Source: Omnitrophica WOR_2 bacterium GWA2_47_8
GTDB taxonomy: Bacteria; Omnitrophota; Gorgyraeia; Zapsychrales; GWA2-47-8
Assembly: GCA_001805375.1 (NCBI GenBank)
Contig: MHFY01000136.1
Location: 1,735-11,666, forward strand
Direction of reading: 5' to 3'
DNA length: 9,932 nucleotides
Shown: in pieces, positions 1 to 6,526 of the stretch
How positions within the stretch are numbered: position 1 is the first letter of the stretch
Layout: each line of letters begins with the position of its first letter
The notes under the pieces: model-generated
What the model was told of the DNA's origin: nothing
Database searches by the model: none
What the model saw: the letters and a program-made list of their open reading frames with translations, nothing else
Position numbers and translations under genes: made by a program

Positions 1-26
1 TCAACTTCCACCGGCGTATCCAAACG

Positions 27-2654
27 TCAGGTCACGGTAAATTCCTTTTTCGAGCCATCATTAGGATTTTTGGCAACAACGTTAATGTCCTGGCGGGGTT
101 TTATATTCTGATCGATCCCGATAAAATAAAAAATTTCATTTCCTTTGATACCTAACGTTTCAACTGACTCCCCCTCTTTAAACTGCAAAGGCACAACACC
201 CATGCCGGCCAAATTACTGCGATGGATACGCTCATAACTTTGCGCAATGACCGCGCGGGCGCCTAAAAGATTTGTCCCTTTCGCGGCCCAGTCGCGGCTG
301 GAGCCGGTTCCGTATTCCTTCCCGGCTAAAACGACCAATGGCGTCCCCTCTTTTTTATACAATTGCGCGGCATCATAAATGCTCAATTTTTGATTTGTCG
401 GAAAATGAATTGTCGCTGAACCTTCGGTTCCCGGTGCAATTAAATTTCGCAGGCGGATATTCGTAAACGTCCCGCGCGTCATCACGCGGTCATTTCCTCG
501 CCGGGCACCGTAACTGTTAAAATCAGCCTTTTGCACACCCAATTCTTTCAAATATTTTCCTGCCGGGCTGTTTTCGCTGATATCCCCGGCCGGAGATATA
601 TGATCCGTTGTGATGGAATCGCCCACCATGACCAAAACCCGAGCGCCTTTGATCTCTTGGATCGTCCCAGGCTGCAGTTTCATATCGCCGAAATACGGTG
701 GCTCTTGAATATATGTGCTCGCATCCTTCCAATCGTAAAGATCCGACTTCGTGAGAGAAATAGCGTTCCAATTCTTGTTCCCTTTGGTCACATTCTTGTA
801 ACGCTCGCGAAAGGCCTTTGCGGTGACGACCTTGGAAACGATCTTATTGATCTCCTGCTGGGCTGGCCAAATATCTTTCAGGAAAACATCTTTTCCTGTC
901 TTATCTTTTCCCAGCGGTTCGGTCGTTAGATCAATATCCACCGTCCCCGCTAACGCATAGGCAACGACCAACGGCGGGCTGGCTAAATAATTCGCCCGCG
1001 TTAAGGGGTTAATACGCCCCTCGAAATTGCGGTTACCGCTTAAGACACTCGCCGCCACCAAGTCGCTGCTTTGGATCGCCTTGGCCACATTCTCAGGCAA
1101 GGGGCCGCTATTTCCAATACATGTGGTACAGCCGTAACCCACAATGTTAAATCCTAAACTTTCCAAATACGTCATCAGGCCGGCATTCTTTAAATACTCC
1201 GTCACCACCTGCGAACCAGGCGCAAAACTTGTCTTCACAAATCCTTTTACAGTTAAACCGCGTTTAACCGCATTTCGCGCCAGCAGTGCGGCTCCGACAA
1301 GGACCGATGGATTGGATGTGTTGGTGCAACTCGTGATTGCGCTGATGACAACTGAGCCGTGCTTGATCTCTAATTTTTGTCCGTTTTGAACAACCGCGGA
1401 TTTATTCACATCGCTTTGCGCCAAACCAAAACCCCGGTCTTTGACCGGTGCGGTGAGCGATTGCTCAAAATTTTGTTTTACATTCTGCAGGGACACCCGG
1501 TCCTGCGGACGTTTCGGGCCGGCGAGGCTCGGCTCCACCGTCTTTAGATCCATGATCAGGGTTTCCGTAAATTCCGGTTCCGGGCCTTTCCCGGAATAAA
1601 ACATCCCCTGTTCTTTATAATACCGCTCGATCAGATCGATCTCGGCCGCACTGCGCCCGGTCGTTTTATAATAGCACAGCGTTTCATCATCGATCGGGAA
1701 CAACCCGATCGTGGCCCCGTATTCCGGTGCCATGTTGGAGATCGTCGCGCGATCCGGCAGGCTCAAATATTTCAACCCATCACCGAAAAATTCGACGAAT
1801 TTATCCACGACACCTTTTTTGCGCAAGATCTGCGTAATCGTTAAGACCAGGTCGGTTGCTGTCACGCCTTCGCGCAATTTTCCGGTCAACTTAAACCCGA
1901 CAACCTCCGGCATCAGCATGTACATGGGTTCCCCCAACATGACCGCCTCGGCCTCGATCCCGCCCACACCCCATCCCACGATCCCCAAACCGTTGATCAT
2001 CGTCGTATGGCTGTCCGTCCCCACCAGGCTGTCCGGGTAGGCGATGATTTCCTTGCCGATCTTTTTCGTCAGGACACCTTTGGCTAGATATTCCAAATTC
2101 ACCTGGTGCACGATACCGGTTGCCGGCGGGACAACCCGAAAATTCTGAAAGGCATGCTGGCCCCATTTCAAGAATTCATAACGCTCTTGATTGCGCTGAA
2201 ATTCTTTTTCCACATTCAGTCCCAACGCCTTTGAAGAGCCAAACGCGTCAACCTGAACCGAATGATCGATCACCAGGTCGCATTGGACTTGCGGGTTGAT
2301 CTTTTTGTAATCGCCGCCCAAGCGTTTCATGGCAGATCGCATCGCCGCCAAATCGACCACGCACGGCACACCGGTAAAATCCTGCAGGATCACCCGTCCG
2401 GGCTTGAACGCGATCTCGATCTTTTCAGCTGCTTTCGGCGACCACTGTGAAAGTTTTTTGATGTCATCGAACGTGATCTGATAGCCATCGCAGTTACGCA
2501 TGGCACTTTCTAAAAGGATCTTAATGGAAAACGGCAGACGACTGGGATCCGGCAACCCGAGTTTCGTGATCTTCTTCAGTTGATAAGCAGTTACTGTGCC
2601 AGATTTTGTTTTGATCTTCCCGCTCAGCGCTTTTTGATCTTTTGCTGTAACCAT
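27..2654 (-). CDS. acnA: Aconitate hydratase (class I, AcnA type)
   Basis: Cytosolic TCA-cycle enzyme that interconverts citrate and isocitrate through cis-aconitate using a [4Fe-4S] cluster. The 875-residue product has the full AcnA/IRP1-type layout and a length usual for that family. Visible motifs are GTDSHTTMINGLG (about 212-224), the first cluster cysteine in SCTNTSNPS (C443), and the other two in YGCTTCIGNSGPL (C509 and C512). The C-terminal swivelling domain shows GDSITTDHISPAG (about 678-690), GARRGND (716-722) and the active-site loop GSSRDWAAKG (784-793). The ATG at 2654 is chosen because AGGAG lies 5 nt upstream on the minus strand (plus 2660-2664). It is complete, with a single ORF and no disrupted motif. 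It is monocistronic as far as the window shows and is transcribed away from the radical SAM gene. 2-Methylcitrate dehydratase AcnD is related, but the sequence reads as AcnA. The family is near certain. Confidence 0.97.
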   Translation of the reverse strand: MVTAKDQKALSGKIKTKSGTVTAYQLKKITKLGLPDPSRLPFSIKILLESAMRNCDGYQITFDDIKKLSQWSPKAAEKIEIAFKPGRVILQDFTGVPCVVDLAAMRSAMKRLGGDYKKINPQVQCDLVIDHSVQVDAFGSSKALGLNVEKEFQRNQERYEFLKWGQHAFQNFRVVPPATGIVHQVNLEYLAKGVLTKKIGKEIIAYPDSLVGTDSHTTMINGLGIVGWGVGGIEAEAVMLGEPMYMLMPEVVGFKLTGKLREGVTATDLVLTITQILRKKGVVDKFVEFFGDGLKYLSLPDRATISNMAPEYGATIGLFPIDDETLCYYKTTGRSAAEIDLIERYYKEQGMFYSGKGPEPEFTETLIMDLKTVEPSLAGPKRPQDRVSLQNVKQNFEQSLTAPVKDRGFGLAQSDVNKSAVVQNGQKLEIKHGSVVISAITSCTNTSNPSVLVGAALLARNAVKRGLTVKGFVKTSFAPGSQVVTEYLKNAGLMTYLESLGFNIVGYGCTTCIGNSGPLPENVAKAIQSSDLVAASVLSGNRNFEGRINPLTRANYLASPPLVVAYALAGTVDIDLTTEPLGKDKTGKDVFLKDIWPAQQEINKIVSKVVTAKAFRERYKNVTKGNKNWNAISLTKSDLYDWKDASTYIQEPPYFGDMKLQPGTIQEIKGARVLVMVGDSITTDHISPAGDISENSPAGKYLKELGVQKADFNSYGARRGNDRVMTRGTFTNIRLRNLIAPGTEGSATIHFPTNQKLSIYDAAQLYKKEGTPLVVLAGKEYGTGSSRDWAAKGTNLLGARAVIAQSYERIHRSNLAGMGVVPLQFKEGESVETLGIKGNEIFYFIGIDQNIKPRQDINVVAKNPNDGSKKEFTVT

Positions 2655-2659
2655 TGCAT

Positions 2660-2664
2660 CTCCT
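2660..2664 (-). promoter_or_regulatory. Shine-Dalgarno of the aconitase gene
   Basis: AGGAG on the minus strand, 5 nt before the ATG at 2654. It is a strong ribosome site and fixes that start. Confidence 0.8.
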
Positions 2665-2684
2665 TAAATTATGATGAGAAACGT

Positions 2685-2712
2685 ATTATATAACCCAAGA
2701 AAAGCCTTGCAA
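2685..2712 (-). promoter_or_regulatory. Sigma70-like promoter for aconitase
   Basis: On the minus strand, TTGCAA (2707-2712) is followed by a 16-bp spacer and a perfect TATAAT (2685-2690). The predicted start of transcription is near 2678, which leaves a short leader of about 23 nt containing the AGGAG ribosome site. The -35 has two mismatches to TTGACA. It was read by eye; position and consensus agree well with the gene. Confidence 0.6.
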
Positions 2713-2735
2713 AACAAATTTTTTCAAATTATTAT
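2707..2735 (+). promoter_or_regulatory. Possible sigma70-like promoter for the radical SAM gene
   Basis: On the plus strand the same TTGCAA (2707-2712), which is its own reverse complement, is followed by a 17-bp spacer and TATTAT (2730-2735, one mismatch to TATAAT). Transcription would start near 2742, giving a leader of about 17 nt without a Shine-Dalgarno. The surrounding DNA is very AT-rich, so chance matches to a -10 are likely and this call is weaker than the opposing promoter. Confidence 0.35.
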
Positions 2736-2758
2736 GTTACTAAATACTAATATATTAT

Positions 2759-4231
2759 ATGAGAGTTGCTATCCTAAATCCTTCGTTCGGGGAAGATTTC
2801 GTAAGAGTCGCCCGATGGTCCGCCAAATCCCGCGGACGTGTCCAACGCCACCCCGAGTATCTTTTAACCGCTGCCCAAGTCCTTATCAATGCCGGACATG
2901 ATGTTATCTTTGTTGAAGCAGCCGCACGCAATTTCACCCCTGAACAATCCTATAAGGTCGTTGAAGCTTTTAAACCTGAACTTCTGGTCATTCATGCCAC
3001 GACCCCCTCTATTTACAATGACCTGGAACAGGCCAAGACCATTAAGGACCGAACCCATTGCAAGGTCGCTTTTGTCGGTCAGCATGCGAGCGCTGAACCA
3101 CAGAATACCTTGGAGATCGGCCGCGGCACGGTTGATTATGTTTTACGGCATGAATATGATTATTCATTACGCGATTTAGCAAAAGGCGTTGATTTGCCTC
3201 AGATTAAAGGCATGAGCTGGACTGACGGGACTAATATTATTCATAATCCAGACCATGAAGCCATCAATGTCGAGGAACTTCCCTTTCCCGCCTGGCAGTT
3301 GATCCAACCGGAATGGTATCCTGACGGCGGCAAAAAATTTCCATTTCTAACACTCATCTCCGGACGCGGCTGCAACAATGCCTGCACCTTCTGCCGCGAT
3401 CCGCAATTGATGTACGGATATAAATTGCGAAACCGCAGCGCTAACAGCGTGGTCAGCGAGATGGAATACGACCTTAAGGTCCATCCGCAGATCCGCGAGA
3501 TCATGATCGAGACCGATACTTTTGCTGCGGATAACGCGCACGTCACTGAAGTTTGTAACGAAATTATAAAGCGCGGCATTAACAAAAAAATTTCCTGGTC
3601 GTGCAATATGCGCGTTAATACGGATCTGGATGTGCTTCCGCTTATGCGCGAATCCGGCTGCCGGATGCTGATGACCGGTTTTGAATTTGGCTATGATGAG
3701 GGCCTGCGCGCGATCCGCAAAGGCGGGGTCAATGTGGACATGGCCCGGGAATACGCCCATACGGCCCATGAATTAGGGTTCACTATCCACGGCTGCTTTA
3801 TGATCGGCGCTCCGGGCGAGACGAAGACAACCGCCCGCAAGACCATTGAATTCGCGAAATCCTTACCCTTGGATACGGTCCAGATCACCGGTGTCGCCGC
3901 ATATCCCGGCACATCACTTTACAAATGGGCCAAAGAGAATAATTTTCTTTTAGCCAACGATTGGCGCGAATGGCTGACCGCGCAAAAGGAACAACGCACA
4001 CTTTTAAATTATCCGCAGCTTTCCAGCAAAGAGATCGATGAATTTATCGATACAGGCTTAAAAGAATTTTATTTGCGCCCCAAGCAGATGTGGCAGATGC
4101 TGATCTCCATCCGCAGCCTGGGCGACCTCTTGCGCAAATTACACGGCTTAAAGGCCTTCGCTGATTATTTCGCAAAAAAATTCATGCGCTATTTTCAAAA
4201 GACGAACACGTACGCATATCAGGCTAAATAA
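2759..4231 (+). CDS. B12-binding-domain radical SAM protein (HpnJ-like)
   Basis: A 490-residue enzyme with an N-terminal cobalamin-binding-like Rossmann domain (about 1-140, opening MRVAILNPSF) and a radical SAM barrel (about 195-400). C205, C209 and C212 in GCNNACTFC form the CX3CX2C motif that holds the [4Fe-4S] cluster which cleaves S-adenosylmethionine. Later segments such as SWSCNMRVN (279-287), MLMTGFEFG (303-311), GCFMIGAPGET (345-355) and AAYPGTSLY (380-388) resemble HpnJ, the hopanoid side-chain enzyme, and related BchE-class proteins. No DXHXXG B12 motif is visible, as is common in this class. The C-terminal 90 residues are charged and helical-looking. The start at 2759 is chosen because the N-terminal strand begins at once. 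No Shine-Dalgarno precedes it, only TA-rich DNA. Neighbouring genes give no pathway: no hopanoid gene is seen, so the substrate is unknown. Superfamily certain; HpnJ-like is a tentative subgroup. Confidence 0.85.
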   Translation: MRVAILNPSFGEDFVRVARWSAKSRGRVQRHPEYLLTAAQVLINAGHDVIFVEAAARNFTPEQSYKVVEAFKPELLVIHATTPSIYNDLEQAKTIKDRTHCKVAFVGQHASAEPQNTLEIGRGTVDYVLRHEYDYSLRDLAKGVDLPQIKGMSWTDGTNIIHNPDHEAINVEELPFPAWQLIQPEWYPDGGKKFPFLTLISGRGCNNACTFCRDPQLMYGYKLRNRSANSVVSEMEYDLKVHPQIREIMIETDTFAADNAHVTEVCNEIIKRGINKKISWSCNMRVNTDLDVLPLMRESGCRMLMTGFEFGYDEGLRAIRKGGVNVDMAREYAHTAHELGFTIHGCFMIGAPGETKTTARKTIEFAKSLPLDTVQITGVAAYPGTSLYKWAKENNFLLANDWREWLTAQKEQRTLLNYPQLSSKEIDEFIDTGLKEFYLRPKQMWQMLISIRSLGDLLRKLHGLKAFADYFAKKFMRYFQKTNTYAYQAK

Positions 4232-4246
4232 ATTATAAATGCTCAA

Positions 4247-4275
4247 TTGACAGAATTTTGTTGTTGTGATAAATT
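4247..4275 (+). promoter_or_regulatory. Sigma70-like promoter of the ferredoxin/membrane-protein operon
   Basis: A perfect TTGACA (4247-4252), a 17-bp spacer and TAAATT (4270-4275) with an upstream TG dinucleotide (TGA just before it), as in extended -10 elements. The leader to the ATG at 4316 would be about 34 nt and ends with a strong ribosome site. It sits 16 nt after the stop codon of the radical SAM gene, so the ferredoxin operon probably has its own transcript. No hairpin terminator is visible between them. Confidence 0.55.
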
Positions 4276-4301
4276 TTTAGGGAATAGAAAAACAACTTAA
4301 T

Positions 4302-4307
4302 AGGAGG
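4302..4307 (+). promoter_or_regulatory. Perfect Shine-Dalgarno of fdxA
   Basis: AGGAGG, 8 nt before the ATG at 4316. This is the best ribosome site in the window and predicts strong translation of the ferredoxin compared with the weakly marked genes behind it. Confidence 0.8.
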
Positions 4308-4315
4308 TTAGTCCA

Positions 4316-4603
4316 ATGGCTCACGTGGTTACAGAACCCTGCATTAAATGCCGTTATACAGATTGTGTTACGGTTTGTCCCGTTGATTGTTTTCATGAAG
4401 ATGCTGAAATGCTCGTCATCGACCCCGATGTCTGTATCGATTGCGGGGCATGCATTCCCGAATGTCCTGTCCAGGCCATCTACACCGAAGATGATGTCCC
4501 AGAGAAATGGAAAAGCTTTGTCGCCTTGAATAAACAAAAATCAAAGGCGCTCCCCACGATCACCGAGAAGAAAGAGCCGTTGGCTAAGGATAGGCCGGCA
4601 TAA
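4316..4603 (+). CDS. fdxA: 7Fe ferredoxin (FdxA / Azotobacter FdI type)
   Basis: Small soluble electron carrier of 95 residues. All nine cysteines of Azotobacter FdI are present: C9, C12, C17, C21, C25, C40, C43, C46 and C50. By analogy C9, C17 and C50 hold a [3Fe-4S] cluster and C21, C40, C43 and C46 hold a [4Fe-4S] cluster. Hallmark stretches are CIKCRYTDC, CPVDCFHE, CIDCGACIPECP and, near the end, TITEKKEPL. The C-terminal tail is about 10 residues shorter than in FdI. It is the first gene of a plus-strand operon, behind its own promoter and an AGGAGG ribosome site. A second ferredoxin follows after 19 nt. The redox partner is unknown. FdI proteins are usually low-potential and oxygen-tolerant, which suits an aerobe. 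Family assignment is very secure. Confidence 0.96.
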   Translation: MAHVVTEPCIKCRYTDCVTVCPVDCFHEDAEMLVIDPDVCIDCGACIPECPVQAIYTEDDVPEKWKSFVALNKQKSKALPTITEKKEPLAKDRPA

Positions 4604-4622
4604 CTATCCTTAAAGTAAAATC

Positions 4623-4988
4623 ATGGCGGAAACAGCCGATCATTATAAGAACGTCCCTAATCTGCCGCCCAAGATCACCGATAAGAAAAAAAAGCCGAAA
4701 CTAGTCGCTGTCGTTGATGAAGATAATTGCACGGGTTGTCAGGTTTGTGTCACTTTCTGTCCGGTCAATTGCATCGCGCCCGTCCCCAAGACCAAGTACA
4801 ATGTCCCCACCCCTCCTGTCCAGATCAAATTTAACGAGTGTATCGGTTGTTCCGTCTGCGCGCGCGTCTGCACAAAACTGACCTGGGATGCCATCGAAAT
4901 GCTGCCGATCGCTGAATTTGAAACGAAGTATAAGATCGAATTAACCGATGAGAAGACCCCGCCGTACGGAATCCCGAAAACAAAATAA
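4623..4988 (+). CDS. Ferredoxin-like protein with two [4Fe-4S] motifs
   Basis: A 121-residue protein with two classical cluster motifs: CTGCQVCVTFCP (C36, C39, C42, C46) and CIGCSVCARVC (C73, C76, C79, C83). C50 is an extra cysteine. The second motif lacks the proline that normally follows its last cysteine (CTK instead of CP). A lysine-rich N-terminal extension (about 18-26) precedes the fold. A spacer of 26 residues with many prolines (KYNVPTPPVQ) separates the clusters, longer than in plain clostridial ferredoxins. The C-terminus is a charged tail. It has no membrane segment and so acts in the cytosol or docks on a partner. It lies between fdxA (19-nt gap, no clear ribosome site) and a membrane protein (24-nt gap), so it may pass electrons between FdxA and the membrane proteins encoded next. 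The specific partner is unknown. Confidence 0.88.
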   Translation: MAETADHYKNVPNLPPKITDKKKKPKLVAVVDEDNCTGCQVCVTFCPVNCIAPVPKTKYNVPTPPVQIKFNECIGCSVCARVCTKLTWDAIEMLPIAEFETKYKIELTDEKTPPYGIPKTK

Positions 4989-5012
4989 AATTTTCATTAC
5001 GAGGCCCCCGTT

Positions 5013-5495
5013 ATGTGGTTTTTCATGAACACCTGCTATATTTCCAGTCTTTTAACTTTTATCGTCCTTATTATTGGTTTTCTACAGAGCATATTTCATT
5101 TTAAGGTCTTTGAGGCCAACCATGTCACGTTCACGATATTGGCCAGCATGATTTATCTCTTTACAGAAACATTGATCATTTTCTTTTTTGTCGGCACCGG
5201 CACCAGCGTTAAAGAATTCACCCAGGAAAAGAAATTAAAACTTGATTATTACAAAACATCCCTTAATATAAAAAGGCGTATTTACCCGCCCCAGCTGCTG
5301 AATATCTTATTTATGATGATCTTATTCATCCTGGTTGGGGCCGTTGACACACAGCGCGTCCCTGCGTGGGGTTATCATGTTTACTATGTTTTTTGTCTGG
5401 CGCATTTTCTCCACGTTAAAAAGATCCAGCATTTTGGTTTCAGGGAAAATACTTTTAATATCTTAGCCATGTCGGGCGTTCCTGCGCCGCGGTAA
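5013..5495 (+). CDS. Unrecognised multi-pass membrane protein
   Basis: I do not recognise a family. The 160 residues have about four hydrophobic segments (roughly 8-29, 38-61, 94-112 and 120-134). A loop at 61-93 begins GTGTSVKEF and is rich in lysine and arginine, so it is probably cytosolic. Histidines lie in or near membrane segments at H29, H37, H122, H131, H134 and H140. Some of these could bind heme or metal, but no diagnostic motif is present. The ATG at 5013 is chosen because GAGG lies 8 nt upstream (5001-5004); an internal ATG at 5025 is possible. It follows two ferredoxin genes and precedes two very small membrane proteins, within one transcript. It could be a membrane anchor or electron-transfer subunit for the ferredoxins, or an oxidase accessory protein. 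Both ideas are inference from position. Confidence 0.75.
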   Translation: MWFFMNTCYISSLLTFIVLIIGFLQSIFHFKVFEANHVTFTILASMIYLFTETLIIFFFVGTGTSVKEFTQEKKLKLDYYKTSLNIKRRIYPPQLLNILFMMILFILVGAVDTQRVPAWGYHVYYVFCLAHFLHVKKIQHFGFRENTFNILAMSGVPAPR

Positions 5496-5497
5496 GC

Positions 5498-5662
5498 ATG
5501 TATTATATTGCGAAATTAGCACAGGCCTGCGGGTTGACGATCTTGATCATTGAATTCATGCGAAAATTCCCGCAGCTGATGGACATGAGAGTATTCGGCG
5601 CCGGGATCCTGCTATTTGTGTTCGGCTGGATCATCCTGACATTCTTGGTCAAGCGGGGATAA
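5498..5662 (+). CDS. Small hydrophobic protein, 54 residues
   Basis: The ORF runs from the ATG 2 nt after the upstream stop codon to a TAA at 5660-5662. The peptide begins MYYIAKLAQA and ends TFLVKRG. It has a first hydrophobic stretch (about 8-20), a short polar turn with MRKFPQLMDMR (21-31) and a strong membrane helix (about 33-50), then a positive tail. This reads as a two-helix hairpin or one helix plus an amphipathic segment, with the basic tail expected in the cytosol. No Shine-Dalgarno is seen, and translation is probably coupled to the gene before. Support comes from packing: no intergenic space on either side, the same strand, and membrane composition like its neighbours. I know no matching family. 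It could be a small subunit of a membrane complex. Confidence 0.6.
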   Translation: MYYIAKLAQACGLTILIIEFMRKFPQLMDMRVFGAGILLFVFGWIILTFLVKRG

Positions 5663-5663
5663 A

Positions 5664-5807
5664 ATGACAATAAAAACGATCTTTAAATTCGATACGGGAA
5701 AAGACGGGTTTGAAAAAATGATCCTGGTCCTGATCTTGACGGCGATCGCAGTTTTAGCGATTGGGATTTACTTTTTGTGGAAAAACTTTCCCTTAAGACA
5801 AGGTTGA
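5664..5807 (+). CDS. Small single-helix membrane protein, 47 residues
   Basis: The ATG lies 1 nt after the previous stop, with GGGGA about 6 nt upstream as a plausible ribosome site inside the end of that gene. The peptide begins MTIKTIFKFD, has a polar stretch TGKDGFEK (11-18), one clear membrane helix (about 19-38) and a short tail ending NFPLRQG. The next gene starts 4 nt after its stop. It resembles no family I can name. Size and topology are like small accessory subunits of respiratory complexes, but this is only an analogy. The evidence that it is real is tight packing and a composition typical of membrane proteins. Confidence 0.57.
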   Translation: MTIKTIFKFDTGKDGFEKMILVLILTAIAVLAIGIYFLWKNFPLRQG

Positions 5808-5811
5808 CCTG

Positions 5812-6141
5812 ATGAGTCAAGTAATAGAAAAATTAAAAATCAAGTGGGGCATCAACCGCACCATCGATGTTTTCTTGATCATGCTGGTCTTTTCTTTGGC
5901 TGGCTTGAATGTGACGTTCTGCCGCAAACCGATCTTTCACATCCTAAGGATTGATCAAATACATCTTTTCTGGGTCCAAGTATTCTTTTATATTTTACTT
6001 ATTTTTCCCATATACCAAATTTCGCTGTTGTTATATGGATTTCTCTTCGGGCAGTTCGGTTTTTTTTGGGAAAAACAGAAAAAACTGACGAGATTCCTCT
6101 TAAAATCCATCCTTAAAACACGTACAGCATCAAATAAATAA
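5812..6141 (+). CDS. DUF6787-like membrane protein
   Basis: A 109-residue protein with a charged N-terminus (KLKIKWGINR), two hydrophobic segments (about 18-33 and 52-79) and a basic C-terminal tail. The sequence IFPIYQISLLLYGFLFGQF (64-82), followed by FFWEKQKKLTR, matches the pattern I associate with the DUF6787 family, whose members also begin with a KLKxKWG-like stretch and are often mislabelled as diacylglyceryl transferases. I infer the family from memory of that pattern. The function is not known. The start at 5812 has only a weak AAGG about 8 nt upstream. It is the last gene of the plus-strand operon, and its final 29 bp overlap the convergent DUF420 gene tail to tail. Confidence 0.72.
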   Translation: MSQVIEKLKIKWGINRTIDVFLIMLVFSLAGLNVTFCRKPIFHILRIDQIHLFWVQVFFYILLIFPIYQISLLLYGFLFGQFGFFWEKQKKLTRFLLKSILKTRTASNK

Positions 6142-6526
6142 GCACGCCTGTTATCGACACATACACCCAGACCGGATAAAGCCAACGGGTGATTCGCATG
6201 TGTTTGACATAGTTTCCCTTGAGCGCATGCCAGACCGCTCTAAGACTGAGCGGAACAATGATGGCCGCCAGGGGGGTGTGGGTCAGCAAGATCGAGAAAT
6301 AAATGAACCGCAGGACCCCTTCCCCGCGATACCGCGTCACACCTGGGACTAAAACGTGATAAGTCACATACGAACATAAAAATAACGCGGAAGAAAGCAG
6401 CGCCAGCAGCATGTATCGCCGATGCGTGTCCCGGTCCTTTCGCTTAATGGCTAACCAGCCCAGGAAAAGGAAAAAACCGGCCAGGGCATTTAAACTGGCG
6501 TTAAGGGCGGGCAGCTGACTTATCAT
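6113..6526 (-). CDS. DUF420 membrane protein (CtaM/YozB-like oxidase factor)
   Basis: A 137-residue protein with four hydrophobic segments and the DUF420 signature: N9 and N13 near the N-terminus, HRRYM (35-39), SYVTYHV (52-58), FSILLTHTPLAAI (77-89), H109, and WLYPVWVYVSITGVLIYLML (115-134). The conserved histidines suggest heme or copper binding. In Gram-positive bacteria the relative CtaM is required for activity of heme A-containing oxidases, and it sits here at the end of an oxidase assembly operon. The ATG at 6526 is chosen for its ribosome site AGAGGA (plus 6530-6535), 3 nt upstream, which lies inside the sco coding region. The gene starts 26 bp before sco ends, so the two are probably translationally coupled. 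Family secure; exact role inferred. Confidence 0.88.
   Translation of the reverse strand: MISQLPALNASLNALAGFFLFLGWLAIKRKDRDTHRRYMLLALLSSALFLCSYVTYHVLVPGVTRYRGEGVLRFIYFSILLTHTPLAAIIVPLSLRAVWHALKGNYVKHMRITRWLYPVWVYVSITGVLIYLMLYVF

Noticed and set aside
1..26. Short stretch after the aconitase stop codon
   Set aside because: Too short to support a terminator or gene; nothing recognisable is seen.
531..929. 132-residue plus-strand ORF inside the aconitase gene
   Set aside because: Antisense to a fully conserved enzyme, no ribosome site or family motif, and typical shadow composition.
2671..2901. Plus-strand ORF starting upstream of the radical SAM gene
   Set aside because: It runs out of frame into the conserved B12-like domain, and its N-terminus is AT-rich intergenic DNA.
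3347..3769. 140-residue minus-strand ORF opposite the radical SAM gene
   Set aside because: It covers the most conserved part of the radical SAM domain on the other strand and has no recognisable domain.
4232..4315. Possible terminator after the radical SAM gene
   Set aside because: There is a T-run near 4274-4278 but no GC-rich stem before it; the region reads better as a promoter and leader.
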